This document shows, piece after piece, positions 63,144 through 64,000 of a stretch of 64,000 nt of DNA. The notes beneath the pieces were generated by a model that was not told where the DNA came from, searched no databases, and saw nothing but the letters and a program-made list of their open reading frames with translations. Source of the DNA: Gammaproteobacteria bacterium (GTDB taxonomy: Bacteria > Pseudomonadota > Gammaproteobacteria > 21-64-14); contig JALUXX010000011.1 in NCBI GenBank assembly GCA_027013145.1, positions 256,556 to 320,555 of the forward strand, in the 5' to 3' direction. How positions within the stretch are numbered: the stretch's first letter is position 1; every line of letters begins with the position of its first letter. A program made the position numbers and the translations under genes.

Positions 63144-64000
63144 GTGAACCCTGGGGTGACGGTCGGTACGGATGCGGCCGCGACGTCCGCCGCCGAGCAT
63201 GCGCCGGCATCGGCGCCCGGCGAGCCGGCGGGCGGCGGCCGCGCCGGGTCCTTCGACCCGGAGCCCGGGCACACGGCCGGCTTCGACGCGCTGCGCCGCT
63301 ACCTGCGTCGCGTCGGGGTCGCGGGCGGAACCGCGCTGATCACGGCCTTATCGGTGGTGCTCTCGGTTGTGCTTACGCTGGGCGTATCGCGCCTGGCGGG
63401 CGCGCCGGCCGGCCCGGTTGCGCTCGGCATCTCGGTGCTCGCACCGGCACTGATCGCGCCGCCGTTCACGCTGATGCTGCTGGCGCTCGTGGCCCGGCTC
63501 GACGCCGCCGAACGTACGCTGAGTCGCCTATCCGCCGTCGATTCCCTCACCAAGGTCTACAATCGCAGGGGGATCCTGCAACTCGCCCACAGCGAGTACG
63601 CCCGCGCGCGACGTACCGGCGAGGCGCTGTCGGTCGCGATCCTCGATGTCGACCGATTCAAGCAAATCAACGATACCTACGGCCACCCGGGCGGGGACGC
63701 GGTGCTGCGTGCCCTCGCCGGTCAGTGCGCGGCCCACAGCCGGGAGGTCGATCATTTCGGCCGTTACGGCGGGGAGGAATTCATGTACGTCCTCCCGTCG
63801 TCTTCACCCGGGCGCGCGGCGGAGTTCGCGGAGCGTATCCGCACCCTGTTGGCGTCGGATGCCGTTCGCTACCGTGACCGGCGGATCGTCTTCACGGTCA
63901 GCATCGGTGTGACCTCGCTGGGGGAGCGCGAGGACCTCGATGCGCTGTTGCTGCGCGCCGACGAAGCGCTCTACTCCGCCAAGCGCAGCGGGCGCAACCG
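63144..64000 (+). CDS. GGDEF diguanylate cyclase, 3' truncated by the window
   Basis: 285 residues are seen before the window ends. The GTG start has GGAG eight bases upstream. After a disordered Ala/Gly/Pro N-terminus come two membrane helices (about residues 60-80 and 95-115), then a GGDEF domain: VDSLTKVYNRRG, LSVAILDVDRFKQINDTYGHPGGDAVLRALA, active-site RYGGEEF and the late TVSIGVTSL and RADEALYSAKRSGRN. The catalytic loop GGEEF is intact, so c-di-GMP synthesis is expected. The I-site RxxD four residues before GGEEF is not seen (the preceding segment is SREVDHFGRY). The domain is nearly complete at the edge. Confidence 0.93.
   Translation, partial: MNPGVTVGTDAAATSAAEHAPASAPGEPAGGGRAGSFDPEPGHTAGFDALRRYLRRVGVAGGTALITALSVVLSVVLTLGVSRLAGAPAGPVALGISVLAPALIAPPFTLMLLALVARLDAAERTLSRLSAVDSLTKVYNRRGILQLAHSEYARARRTGEALSVAILDVDRFKQINDTYGHPGGDAVLRALAGQCAAHSREVDHFGRYGGEEFMYVLPSSSPGRAAEFAERIRTLLASDAVRYRDRRIVFTVSIGVTSLGEREDLDALLLRADEALYSAKRSGRN

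Overview
The window is GC-rich chromosomal DNA from a gammaproteobacterium. The evidence is the gene families and their order: rpmH-rnpA-yidD-yidC-mnmE diverging from dnaA-dnaN-gyrB, an ntrB-ntrC block next to a DUF4124 gene and glnA, a complete System I ccmABCDEFGHI operon, cytochrome c4 beside engB and dsbA, and an mshQ-like gene. Two TusA-type sulfur carriers, a ThiI/MnmA-like thiolase and the many c-type cytochrome functions would fit a sulfur-oxidising lineage (Acidiferrobacter/Ectothiorhodospira-like). That placement is an inference only. Almost every gene looks intact and vertically inherited. I see no insertion sequence, prophage, CRISPR array, tRNA or rRNA.

Layout. 1-2.4 kb: 3' part of an MshQ-like LamG/DUF6701 surface protein. 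2.4-2.7 kb: two arrays of 17-bp tandem repeats joined by a perfect 16-bp inverted repeat. 2.7-8.1 kb: nitrogen regulation (ntrC, ntrB, a DUF4124 protein, glnA) with a sigma-54 promoter and NtrC sites. 8.1-11.3 kb: CDF cation transporter, a TusA-like carrier coupled to a PP-loop thiolase, and a conserved hypothetical. 11.5-16.2 kb: glyQ-glyS-mazG-like-gmhB-plsC operon. 16.2-21.5 kb: gyrB, dnaN and dnaA on the minus strand. Two parS sites lie between dnaN and gyrB, where recF is normally found and is absent, and a putative oriC lies between dnaA and dnaN. 21.7-28.4 kb: rpmH, rnpA, yidD, yidC, mnmE and two MscS-type channels. 28.4-35.7 kb: mixed accessory and housekeeping genes (tusA-tetR, an Slp-like lipoprotein, SseB-like, bactofilin, a methyltransferase-like protein, DedA, an orphan MbcA/ParS/Xre antitoxin-like protein, rnd).

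35.7-43.1 kb (minus strand): metH, a NodU-type carbamoyltransferase and a YadGH/NodIJ-like ABC-2 exporter. 43.3-50.5 kb: cytochrome c maturation operon. 50.5-54.1 kb: sigma-70 promoter, cobalamin riboswitch, then btuB, a TonB-like gene and a PduO-type adenosyltransferase, forming a B12 uptake and activation operon that can serve the B12-dependent MetH. 54.3-57.8 kb: Pho-box-driven pstS, a terminator, pstC-pstA with no pstB or phoU following, then a run of four hairpins ending in a U-tract that looks like a small RNA with C-rich, anti-Shine-Dalgarno loops. 57.8-64 kb: engB diverging from cytochrome c4 over a perfect 23-bp palindrome, then dsbA, an acetolactate-synthase-like enzyme, an EEP-family hydrolase, a DUF3634 protein and a truncated diguanylate cyclase.

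The most unusual items are the candidate anti-SD hairpin RNA after pstA, the repeat element at 2.46-2.73 kb, the riboswitch with a partly duplicated 5' element, the nodU-nodIJ-like neighbourhood, the TusA/thiolase pair, and the missing recF and pstB-phoU. No calculation was run: folds, promoters and families were judged by eye.
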